A stretch of DNA of 64,000 nt from Rotaria socialis (lineage: Eukaryota > Rotifera > Eurotatoria > Philodinida > Philodinidae), in NCBI GenBank assembly GCA_905331475.1, contig CAJNYU010001943.1:62001-126000 (forward strand), in the 5' to 3' direction. Under the pieces are notes generated by a model, which saw only the letters and a program-made list of their open reading frames with translations, was not told the DNA's origin and did not search any database. The number at the start of each line of letters is the position of its first letter. The stretch's first letter is position 1. Below are positions 45,168 to 56,300 of this stretch, piece after piece. Both the position numbers and the translations under genes were made by a program.

Positions 45168-45749
45168 TTAAAATCGTAATTTTTGGAAGAACCATTTGTG
45201 TTTGCCTGTTTTGTATCTACAACAAACGAGAAATAAAAATAAGTTGAAAAAAAAATAATATCATTTTATTTCTTTACCGTTCTTCGAATTTATCTTTTAC
45301 ATCACGAAGAGCTTTTCGTCGAAGACCAGCATCCCGGAATACTTCCTTATTGATTAAACTTTTTTCAAAGTTAATATCAACGGTGTATCTATAAAAATCG
45401 ACTTTTTAATCGTATTACTATTGTCAAAACAAAAATCTATTTACCGAGTAGCCATCAAGTGATTATAGTTAACAACTTTAACAAAGGTTTTAATTTTATT
45501 ACGACGTGCTTGTTTCTTTTTTCCCATTTTCTTTGTTACTTTACGTGGATAGCGGCCAATACCAGCAATAAGTGCATGGCCGTAACCTCGTTCGTTACTA
45601 CCTTCATCGTATGGCTAGAAAATAAAGTATGTTTGCAAGAAACTATATGAGATTAAAAAATATCATACTTTAATAACCACAGCCTTACGTCCGGCATATC
45701 GGCCGGCTAAGACTATGACTACTTTTTGGGTTTTCATGATTTTCACCAT
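45168..45749 (-). CDS. RPL27: Ribosomal protein eL27
   Basis: Component of the 60S ribosomal subunit. Four exons, 45749-45669, 45614-45445, 45388-45278 and 45216-45168, give 136 residues, the same as human RPL27. The sequence follows the family along its length: [20 protein letters not shown] (KOW region), [76 protein letters not shown] and the conserved end [12 protein letters not shown]. The ATG at 45749 is followed by a second in-frame Met four codons later; the first matches the family start. It ends 185 bp before the SPG7 start codon on the same strand. No damage seen. Confidence 0.97.
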
Positions 45750-48419
45750 GATTGATGTTATTAACGGAAAATCTGAAAAGAAAAGAGTTGCTCAAAAAGG
45801 CTGGAACGTCCAAAAAAATAACAATAATAACAAGTAACTTTGGATGATGAAAAGTTATATCATTTGATTGGTTGAGATTTTTGGCGTGTGAGCCTCTGCA
45901 AACTGTAGATGGATGGAGAATCTCGATCGGATACTTAATTGTACAAGTGACTAACCAATCGGTAATTAAGCTGAAATAAATAAATAAGTACAGTATACTT
46001 TTCGTAGTTATTATTTGTAAATAAATACGCTGCCTCCTTGATTTCCTATTATCAACTATCTATATGAAATCGAATGTAACTTCCGATAGATAGCGTCCAT
46101 TGTCAGACTTAATATTAAAATATACATCCCGTGTCTACTTTTGAAATGCTTTTGCTATAGATTAATAATAATTATTCAATATGAAAAATGAATAAGCTAT
46201 GAATATATAATTATAATTGAAATCTCTAAATACTAAGATCAATAATCCCACCGAAACTTCTGCAAAAGCCATAAGACGTGAAAAAACAAATTCTTGAAAT
46301 TAATGAAACGTGTAATCAATATTATAGGCTAAGATACCACTTGATTTTGTTTCCGGTTATCCCTAGTCATTTCCGACCGAAATTCACAGAAATTTGATTG
46401 AAAATCACAGGAGAAATCCGCAAACTTTCCGTTCGAAACCAGTCAGTGTTCAGTCAACTGATTAACATAAAAGTAACGTATCAAGGGATTTTGTTAGCTT
46501 TTATAGAAATCTTTGTTATCATCATCTTCAGTGATGGAATATGTCGAAAGATTTATGACTTTCTTATAAGAGAAAAGTACGATGACAATAAAGGCAATCT
46601 CATTTTTATAGACTTTCACTCTTGTGTTGATCAAGAATTGTATTGAGCAGCTTGGAAATTTGGTTATAGATCGGCAAGACACAATTTTTATGAAAAACAT
46701 ATTCAAACTCCAAAGTGTAACTAATAAAGTCAGATTGAAATTTACAGTAACATGTCGATAAAACGTAACTGGATGAATTAAAATTTTTGCTACTTGCACT
46801 GTTGGTTAAATCATGAAATGAAGGTTTTAGAGTACTTTTAAAAATCGAACATTCATTTTTCGAACTGGAATTGGTGTATCGAGTTGCAAAGGTTTAAATG
46901 CATCCTACTGACATCTGCTCTAGACTTTTCTAGCATTCGCTAACGTATCGGTTGAATATCAAGCGAGCCCGAAGCCTTGGAAGTTTCACCAGAATAATAC
47001 TGCTGTATTAAATACTAATTAAGCTATATTAATTCCTATCTGTTTATCACTTGTTGATAAGTAATTTCCAATAATTGATGCATATCTTTAATGACGTTTT
47101 ATGATAATATTGACAATCCAAGTTGTATCATAGTAATGAGTATGCAAAATGATTAGTTCCGGAAAAGTAAAAGCCAAAGATACTACAGTAGACTATGAAT
47201 ACATGCATAAGATGAAATGAAAATTTAGAAAAATCTTGTTTTTACTATTAGTCATGATAGAAGGTCTGTAGTATTTTTTTCCAATTTTAATCGTATTCTA
47301 CGGATTCAAATCCATATTTTTTATAAAATTATTATTTAAAGCTTATCCTGGATCTGTTGAATTATGGTTGATTTCCAAATATCTTGATATTGATATGTCT
47401 ATTTCTCGGCACTCAAATGTCTGAAAACTAATCACAACTACTTGTGTTTGATAGACAGAATTCTCCATTATGAATAGATAACTTCGCATAATTCCAATAA
47501 TTAGTTTGTAGGCATACATTTCTGATTCAGTCGATACGTTAACATCGAAAGAATTAAAGGCTTCTATTCATTTCGATTTGTAAATCTTTGAAAATTACCC
47601 CATAAATGATTGATAAGATTATAATTTTCTATATACTACTAAACTAGTTGATTTCTCTGTATTCTAGTGTAGGTATTTTTATTTTTATTTTAAAGAAATA
47701 TTTCCGTCTCAAAATTGTTTGTCTGGACACAGCAGATTTAAAAAGATATTAATGCTAGAATAGTTTATAGAAATGCTATTTAAAAACACGTGAGAATTAA
47801 TTCTACAGAAAAATAACTTGTAATATCAATTGATGAAGTACAATTTAGATGATAGTACATCGGCTAGAGCGAAAGTTGATTTAAAAGATAAAAATAGTGC
47901 AAAAAAGTTCCTACAATGAGACATTTTCCTTTTTAATCTTGCAAAAAAATACATGAAAAAACGTATGGCAAGATTTATCGATCTAGAATCTAGGTAAAAA
48001 TGTGACTTAATTGATAGAATAAATAGTAACTTCATTTTGACTGAAGATAATTCATCTTAATAAACAAATTGGCATTAGTGAGCAGAATAAAACATGAACA
48101 TATCATGAAATAATATAGATTTTATGTTCCTACCAGACTTGGCAGATGTTCGCATGTCTGATAATTGTCTGTTATCTAAAGCTGCAAAAGATTTTCTTCA
48201 TACCCATCAGCTATATAATTGATAATATCTGCTAAGAAAGTACTACAACAACAATCGCTTCTTATAGATCGTACGAACAAACACTATAAAGAATCCTACA
48301 GCTTGGCTAAGACAAATATTTGATGTCATGCAATTTTTGTAAAGCTTTGAATTGTTAAACTAAAATCATGGAGACAATTTTATGCTTATTGCTCTTCTTT
48401 TGTTTTAGATGTAAAATTA
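45750..48419. other. Intergenic, no gene seen
   Basis: AT-rich region between the divergent RPL27 (minus) and MICU3 (plus), expected to hold both promoters. An acceptor-like TTTTAG lies 12 bp before the MICU3 ATG, so a non-coding first exon may sit here. Confidence 0.5.
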
Positions 48420-51199
48420 ATGTCGACTATCTTTGGAAGATACTGGAAAGCGCTTGCTATTGCAAGTGTATCAATCACATCGTCTTATTTTCTGTCCAAC
48501 AGTGATTATTCTCAGAAAAAGAATTCTTTATTATCTGTATTCAAAATTCAAGCAGCAGAATATGTAAGTCAAATTTGGTTCGTCACTAAGTTAATTACGT
48601 TTTTTCATGTGTCAAGGAACGACGGAATGCTGGTAAATCCTTATCAAAAACTTGGCAACTCGAACGAAGAAAAAATATTGACGACGAAGATGAAGATGAA
48701 AATGAGAAAGATAATTTAAGTCGAACAGAAAAGAAGATCAAAAATATTCGTGAAAAACGTTTTCATGATTTTGCTTCGATTGAATATGATGAAGAAATAT
48801 TTATGGTAATTTCTTTTTTAAACTTACATTTATTTTTATCGAAAACTTTGATGATAGACACCAGTCGATTTTCTTGAATCCGTTATTGCAGAACGCCCTA
48901 GACGTACGAAAGAAAAAATTCTTGTTCTATGTGAATCTAATTTATTTTTCTATTAGCTCGTATTGGTCGCCGACAACTGACAGACTCTATGGTTGATTCT
49001 ATTTTGTACAATACACCACCAAAACATCGAGGATCTAATCGATTTTTTCGAGATCTTGAAGATACTGGTAAAATTAAGAATATGAGTGTTTTCTTTTCAC
49101 TTTCGCGTAATGAATAGGCCTAATATCATACGCAGAATATTTATTTCTTTGGGTGATTTTAACAAGTAAGACATGAAATTTTCGTATCAAGAATATTCAT
49201 TTATTAATTATTTTAGAACCTTCCACACAATTTGGAATAGCATTTGCTTTGTTTGATATTGATGGTAGGACTTCAAAATGATTATAATAGTCATTGTGAA
49301 AACGTAACAAAGATCTAACTAATTGTTCAAAAGAATATATCATAGAGTGCAAGTTTTACTTTTCTCTTTTTGGATCTCTAAAAATTCTGGTTTATTATCC
49401 AAACATATTCTATGAAACACATGTTGCTAGTTTTAGGTCTTTCTTTAGAAAAAAAGAGTATGCAGATCAAATAGTGCATTACAAACATATTTCTTTGGCA
49501 ATTTTGATTCCAGAAGAAATATTTTATTCATCTATTGCACACAGTAGTGTCTACAAAAACGTTAGACCATATAAACGGATAAAAATCATTTCTGACCTAG
49601 CGGAACAAAAAGAAACATTTACAAAATTCTATATAATTATAAATGAATATACGATGATTTTATACGATCTAATCGCTGTTATGTGCTCCTTTTAAAAAAT
49701 CTTTTCGTTAATAAAAATAAAAAATGAATAAATGAGTTAAGTGCAAATTTGAAATGACTTGATTTTATATATATAGGTAATCAATTGGTGGATAAGCATG
49801 AATTTCTTGTAGTAAGTTTCCAAAAAATTGATTCTCAAGGTATAAAACTATTCTTTTTATTTTCAGTTTGGAAGAGTAATGAGTGATAAACGCATGATAC
49901 GTCGACAATCAAAAAAACATTCTACACGAAATTCGAATACGACTTCAACTAAAACTAATTCTTTTCATGTAAGTGCAGCACATGTCTCTTACTTTTCTTA
50001 TCATTTTTTATGGTTAATCTTAGAGGAAAAAGATTCTTCTTTTTTTGCATTAAAGCTGCTCATATATTTAAATGATTTATTCAATTAAGGAACATAATCC
50101 GAAAAAATTCCAATAAATAATCGACTCATAAAAAGGATTTAGTATCGTACGTATTCATGCAATAGGAAATGAGAGCCTCTACATTTAACGTTTGAGAATA
50201 AGTTGATATTATGCTTAATAATCAATTTATATTCTTAATCTATAGTTTTGATATGTATGAAACAAGCCGATATTTTTATTTTCTAGTTTGATGATATTGA
50301 GCAAACAGATACAACATTACTTGTACATTTTTTTGGTAAAAACGGTCGCGATACATTGAATTATACAGAATTCAAACGGTACATATAAATTGACACAGAG
50401 TAAATTTTATCTTGTTGGTGATATAGTTTTATGGAAAACCTTCAAACGGAAGTACTTGAAATTGAATTTCATCAATATTCACATGGTTTCAAAACAATAT
50501 CTGATTTGAGCTTTGCTGAAATGCTTTTATGTCACACAAATTTCGATCATGATACCAAAAAATTCATATTAAAAAAAGTTAAAACATACAGTGATCAACG
50601 AAATGTATGATGCACTAAAAAGTTGTTGAACAATTAATCGAATTGAATTTCTATTGACATAGGAAATTACATTTGAACAATTTAAACATTTCTTTGCATT
50701 TCTTACAAACCTCGAAGAATTTGGTATTGCTATGCGTTTTCATCAATTATCAAATAAACCAATATCACAAGGTAAACGTTTCTCTCAATACAAATACAAT
50801 CAAATCTTGTTCTTTTTAATTAGCTGAATTTCAACGGGCTGTTAAAATTTCAATGGGTTTTGAACTTGAATCTCATCTGATCGCTCTTATCTTTCGCATC
50901 TTTGATAGTGATAATGATCAACATTTGTAAATCATTTTAATTTTTGAAAAATTTTTGATGACTGACATCAAGCTCTTGTTTTTTTATAGAAGCTATGACG
51001 AATTTATGACAGTGATGAAAGATCGACTTTCTCGTAATTTTCAAGTTAGTTAATTAGTGGTCTCTTGTTACGGCTGAATTTATGTTTTTTTTCTCTATAG
51101 GCAAATGATTATAGAGAATTACCGGCTTCGAAATTTGATCAATTTAAACACTGTGTTCGTGAACGAGCTAAACATGAATCTATATTTGCGTTGAATTAA
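48420..51199 (+). CDS. MICU3: MICU2/3-type EF-hand regulator of the mitochondrial calcium uniporter
   Basis: MICU proteins sit in the intermembrane space and gate the MCU channel by sensing calcium. Fourteen exons (48420-48563, 48617-48805, 48858-48903, 48957-49067, 49118-49165, 49217-49264, 49777-49811, 49867-49968, 50287-50378, 50427-50604, 50663-50771, 50824-50926, 50990-51044, 51101-51199) give 452 residues. The N-terminus is presequence-like with a hydrophobic segment (ALAIASVSITSSYFL), then an acidic/basic linker. Core motifs are GLISYAEYLFLWVILT, the first canonical EF loop DIDGNQLVDKHE, TTLLVHFFGKNGRDTLNYTE, FMENLQTEVLEIEF and the second canonical EF loop DSDNDQHLSYDE before MKDRLSR. 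Both loops keep calcium ligands at positions 1, 3, 5, 9 and 12 or allowed substitutes. TTLLVHFFGK and NLQTEVLEIEF favour MICU3 over MICU1; MICU2 is not fully excluded. Confidence 0.92.
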
Positions 51200-52805
51200 A
51201 TGCTATTGGAGAATGAGTGGTTTGCACGTAGCTGTCTCCTTGCACCGTTGATGGTAATTAATCTGATAGTTTTCTAAATTTTTTAATTAATAAAGAATCC
51301 CACTATTCTACATTCCCTGCTTGATGTTGTGCAAATATGCCTAAAATAATGTGATGAACAAAGACGCTTCGGCTTGTGAAAAAAAGAGCTTAATAAGCTT
51401 AGATTTTTCTTTGTATGTGAATGAATCGCAGCTTGTTGGTATAGTTGGTGCGAAAAACTGGGAATCGATCTGAATAATTTCTGAAGAGTGAATTCAATGA
51501 CACACCATGCCTATGTTACACGGTAAAATATATCCAATACTGATCTTCATATTAGCTGAGATACGATCTACTTCAATGCAAATTTACTAAAATAAACACT
51601 CAGTTAGTGAAAAGTGTGTCTTTATATTGTATCATATTATTTAAATTTCTTCATAACATAGAGAGATACAAAGATGTAATTTTAGTCAGCAACACAACTA
51701 AGAAATGTAATTTCAGTAAAAATTCGATTGAAAACGTATGCGTGTGTCAGGAATCTTTTGCTACGTAATTTTCAAACGGGTTCTTCTGCATTTTATCGTA
51801 AAGCGTAAATTTCTCTACAAAGATAAGCGATAGAGGGCTTCATTTTTTTAACCAGCTATCTAGTTCATTGAGATTCATCGACATTAAAACTGAACGAAAG
51901 CAACCAATCCATTCTGAAATTATTTATGTAGTCGCTTTCACAAATTCGTTCTACAACATTAGTCGAATCGGAATATTTGGGGAATACTCGATTTTTTCAA
52001 CTAAAAGGAAAGATATCGCGAAAGATTCTGTTATTACTTTGCTGGCATTTCAACTCTCTTCATTTCATGTACATTTTTTTCTCCGTATATTTTTACATAG
52101 ACATCGTAAATAACAAAGCAAGGTCGTTCTATACAATAATGACGAGGTTTTGCTAACTACATAAGTATTGGAAGTAAATGAGAATGAAAAAAAACAAGAG
52201 AAAAATATATAACAGACATATAATTAGATAGAGTTATTGAGGTGATACAAAACGGACTACTCATTATATCTTTCTCTTTTTTTATACTTAGAAAATATAT
52301 TTCTCCTAGCACAGCTCTATCTAAACCATGTTGTTCTAGTGTAAGATCTGTGAGTCTCTAACAGCTCGAACTAGAGCGCTGCAACTAAATTTATCAGTAG
52401 GTCGCTCACAGTGAAGTACTCTGAGAAAAACTGTTCACATCGATCAATGAGAACAAAGAGTATTGCTAAAATGTAGGTAAAATCACAATCGTTCTAATAA
52501 CTTGGAATTGACCCATAGATATAGTATTTGAAGACGAAACATCAATTGATGAAAACTTGGACAGATGGTTATGTAATTAGTAAAAAGTGAGATGATAATT
52601 GACAAGCAAGAAGATTTATTTCTCGAAAAACTTTAAAAAAGCGGTACACACTGAAAAATGACAAATATCGAGAAAAATGATCTCGTTTAATCGATATTCA
52701 GCTGGTTAAATATTTCAACATCGTAATCCAGTCTAAAAACATATGTGGGGATTTGCCGCCCACAACACAAATGTTCTTTACTCATTTCAGACTAATTGTT
52801 CTGGC

Positions 52806-52860
52806 CAGAGGTATCCACAGGGCAGGGCTATACCTTCATGTCCTGCAAATTTTGCATATA
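52806..52860. mobile_element. Possible solitary hAT-like transposon end
   Basis: Starts CAGAGGTATCCACAGGGCAG; compare CAGAGATGTCCACAGGG at the end of the element at 20180-21261. No inverted partner was seen to the right, so this is a fragment or a chance match. Confidence 0.4.
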
Positions 52861-53250
52861 CTTACTTCAGTTCGAAAATAACAACAATTTTATTTTTCTC
52901 GAAATCGTGAAAAAAACTAAAAAACCCAGATGGCGTTATTAAATAGTAAATAGATTGTTGTATTTGTGTTTGTATGATGACCGTGAGGTCTTATCACAGT
53001 CGTAAGAGAAGTAAAGAAAATAATAAAGGAATCATTGTAGTGCATATAGATTAGTCTTAATTCGTTCCCTTTTTAATTGAACCGAACTGGTCTCCAAAAA
53101 CTCGATTCCGAATTCGCCCCCATCGTAAATGTTTTTTGCTTAATTGACTCAGGATTCGTCCCCACTCTATTTAACATTGAAATGTTTATCCTTCGCTCTG
53201 TCTGTATAGGCAGCTAGGGACAATGACAATCGGATTCATTTCTTCTTGTA

Positions 53251-53310
53251 TGGGTGTGAGTGTGGCTGATATTTAGGTATGAAGCTATTCACCAACACCC
53301 ACACCCTCAC
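53251..53310. repeat. Hairpin of telomere-like words, left copy
   Basis: TGGGTGTGAGTGTGG at 53251-53265 pairs imperfectly with ACACCCACACCCTCA at 53295-53309. The latter contains CCCACA, the complement of the TGTGGG repeat reported for bdelloid telomeres. A similar unit lies at 55518-55580. Confidence 0.6.
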
Positions 53311-53495
53311 TGATGAATTCGTTTGTGAACACATTGAAAATAGCTATTAATTCCTGTGGCTCGTTTTCAAGTTTACGGTGTACAGTCATCACAAACTAAA
53401 TGTAAAATATAAACTATGATGTTCTAGCCAAAACAGAAAACAGAAATGATTCTTATAATAGGTTGTTTAAATAAATATTATTTATTGGGCAAGAG

Positions 53496-54729
53496 TTATT
53501 TTTTCAATAACAGAGAAAACATAAATCCCATGATTAAGGAGACATTGATGTTAACTGCATGTATTGCAAAATTGTAAGGTGGAGCGATGACTAGCATTCC
53601 ATCTATTTTATTACAATTCGTATCTAAACATTGTTCCATTTGTTTTACGTAAAATGTTCCATTTTCTGTTTTAATTTTCAACTTTCCTTGCTGAACTGAC
53701 TGAACAAGATGGCCAATTGTTTGATTCAAATAATATTTTGCATTATTTGTAATTGAGGTATTATGCATATGATTAAGAGCGATTTTTATCAGCTATAAGT
53801 ATTTTCATATTTATTTGCTGTTCGTGTGCTTTTGATTTTAAAATCCACGTATTGAAAGAATATGAAAAATATCCTAATCGTTCAGAAGCCCATACTTCAA
53901 TTCGAGCAATATCTTTGGCTATATCATCGACATAACTAATCATATTACTCACGGTTGCTGGTACAACTATTGGGCCCAAAAACGTTATCATCATTATGCT
54001 TACGGGCATTATCTCTCCAATTGGTTTTGAGATACACGTGTCTAATGTATCAAGTGCACCTTTTAGACTTTGCAAAGGCTCGGTATAAAATGCAGAATGA
54101 ATCGTCTGAAGTACTCGCCACCAGTCTGTCACGGTTAAATCACAAAAAGATGGTGCGTCGAGAGAAGGAACTCCATAAAATAACGCATGAGATGCAAATC
54201 CTTCATCCTTAATTTTATCACACGTGATATTAGCCGAGGATTGACTAAACACTGGGATCAGCTTTATTTATAAACATTTTCAAACAGCACCACCCACTCG
54301 CGACCAGTTTCGCTAAATCTATTGTCATTTTCGGTATATTTGTTACAATACTTCGTTGCATATTTCATAGCGTAATCAGCTTGTTCATCCTGGCACGGAT
54401 ATTTCTTCTCTAAGCAATCTTTATACCATTCACAACTAGTACCATCGGGGTTGTAACATTCTGGTGAAAGTGTAGACAGTGGTGGATTTGTAGGCAGTCG
54501 AAGTGTTGGAAGTAGTATATTCGTAGTATTACCAACGTTAGGAGGGCAACAAAAGTTAGTACAACAATAATGACAAGCAAAATTTAAATGACAGACCGAA
54601 GAGTAAGTGCAATATGGAAAAGTAGGATCACATCCACGACGACCACCACAATGGCAAGGTTGTGTTTGTCCAAGTGTAGCCTTCATTGTTGAAAATAATC
54701 CCGGAATCGCGATTATCTTAGCGCTGTTC
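53496..54729 (-). pseudogene. Unrecognised Cys-rich secreted-type protein gene with two frame breaks
   Basis: Three consecutive open segments read as one protein. Segment one (ATG 54729 to about 54264) has a Cys-rich start (CHCGGRRGCDPTFPYC, FACHYCCTNFCCPP), a Pro/Thr/Leu linker and a second Cys module (SCEWYKDCLEKKYPC...YATKYCNKYT...GREWV). Segment two (from about 54259 to 53774, another frame) continues with LIPVFSQSSANITCDKIKDE and a conserved-looking Cys/His region. Segment three (to 53496) ends in a hydrophobic tail (NVSLIMGFMFSLLLKK) that could anchor the protein. Five extra or missing bases near 54262-54266 and one base near 53777 break the frame, and no plausible intron fits. I do not recognise the family with certainty. 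It may be a decaying gene, or an intact one with sequence errors. Confidence 0.5.
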
Positions 54730-54731
54730 AT

Positions 54732-56300
54732 CTTTCGTTGCTTGCGAGAGTGTGATAGCTTCGAGAAATAACTACGAAATATGATTTTGCATGATATTTT
54801 ACCTGCTTAAATAGCACTCGATAGGACAGTACAGAAACCATGGAAAAAAATCTAATCGCACTCATCTCTATTTTTACACCACTTGACAGAAGTCTTTCTT
54901 CCTCTTGATTTCTTTGCTATCATAGTCTGCATCAAATTTACTCTCAAGTAGTAAAATAAGAGGAGAGTTTTTATGTTGATAAGATCAAAACATCATACTA
55001 CGAATAACCTCTTAAGTGATTTCTTAACTGAATAACAAATGTTATGCAGATTAAGATGGAAGAATAATTATAGTGATTCATGGGCAAAAAATTGAGTTAT
55101 ATGAAAATTTTTATCTTACAGCAGCATCGACGGACCACCAGCAGGAAAAAGTGTGGCAGTGATCCCACCAAAAATAGTCGGAATCATCGATAATTTGACA
55201 AAATTGATCATGAAAACGATTTTTTCCAGCAATTACCATAGCACAAATTATTATTATCACACCAAATATTTTGCTGCTGGTCTGTTGCTGCACAGCAGCT
55301 TAAATGGATAATAAAGACACAATGCTTTTAGTTTTTCGTCAGCTTACGACGTTTCGATAAATGTGTTATCGTTTTCAAGTAAAGATACAAAGCAGGTACT
55401 CGTGTAACAGAACAAAATAGAACGTATGGTGGTAACGTACAGAATATTATAGAAATGAAGCAAGTTATTAGTAATTATGGGATGAATTATTGAATTCGAA
55501 AACTTTATAGGAGAAATTAGGGTGTGAGTGTAGTTCTTTTTCTCTGATACACATAGTCTTATACCCCACACCCACACCCTGTATTCTACAGAGTATTTTT
55601 TTTTCTATGTTGCTAACTGTTCCTAGAGAACTTGGAATTGATTTCACATGTGTTCAGAGAAAAAGATTCTCAAGAAGTTTTATTCCGAAGTATATAATGA
55701 AAGTAAGAGTTTCAGAAACCAGTCAGAAAAATATAAATATTTGAGACGCTCGACTAAATTGTTTGTGATCATATTCTTTTTCTAGCTATTATGAATTTTA
55801 ATAAAGGATGTGAATAGACAAAACTTTGCTGTGATTAATTAACAGAAAAATTCACAATTACCAATATATGTCATATATTTGTTTTAGCATTATTTAAATG
55901 TAAAAAATCTTCAAATAAAAAGACTGCCATCTCGAATAATTATGTTTCTTGCTTTTGAAACAAGAAGACAGTGCTTATTGTTATACATATGAAATGATAT
56001 TTTCCTATAATTTCACTGAATTGAAAATTCTATTTTTATTGCTAATAATTAGAAATATTCATTTTCTATTTTTACAATGGAATATTTCACGATAGAAACG
56101 GTTCATTCCATTTTATTTTGATTTCACTAAAATACGCAATGTCTTCATTATTTTGAACAAAATATTGAATTTATACATAAACATAGTGAAACAAGAGATT
56201 CGTTTGATTGAAATGCTACGGGTAAATCGTATTCATGCAAAAAATAAAGCCAATCATGGATCAAACACAAGTAGAAATGGGTGCAAATATATAATTATGA
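54732..56300. other. Intergenic, with second telomere-like hairpin
   Basis: No supported gene. The open frame at 55111-55293 (minus) has a hydrophobic start but no ATG. A telomere-like hairpin lies at 55518-55580. Confidence 0.5.
55518..55580. repeat. Hairpin of telomere-like words, right copy
   Basis: TAGGGTGTGAGTGTAG pairs imperfectly with CCCCACACCCACACCCTG (55564 onward), which contains two and a half uninterrupted CCCACA units. Same orientation as the copy at 53251-53310; together they bracket the Cys-rich gene. Confidence 0.6.

Larger units (their letters stand above)
51200..53495. other. Intergenic, with a single hAT-like end and a telomere-like hairpin
   Basis: No gene recognised. 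CAGAGGTATCCACAGGGCAG at about 52806 resembles the terminal repeat of the hAT-like element at 20180, but no partner end was found. A GGGTGTGAGTG..CACCCACACCC hairpin lies at 53251-53310. Confidence 0.5.

Noticed and set aside
55111..55293. Minus-strand open frame with a hydrophobic N-terminal segment and several Cys and Trp residues
   Set aside because: No ATG start, no clear splice acceptor and no family match; could be a lost exon but support is too weak.
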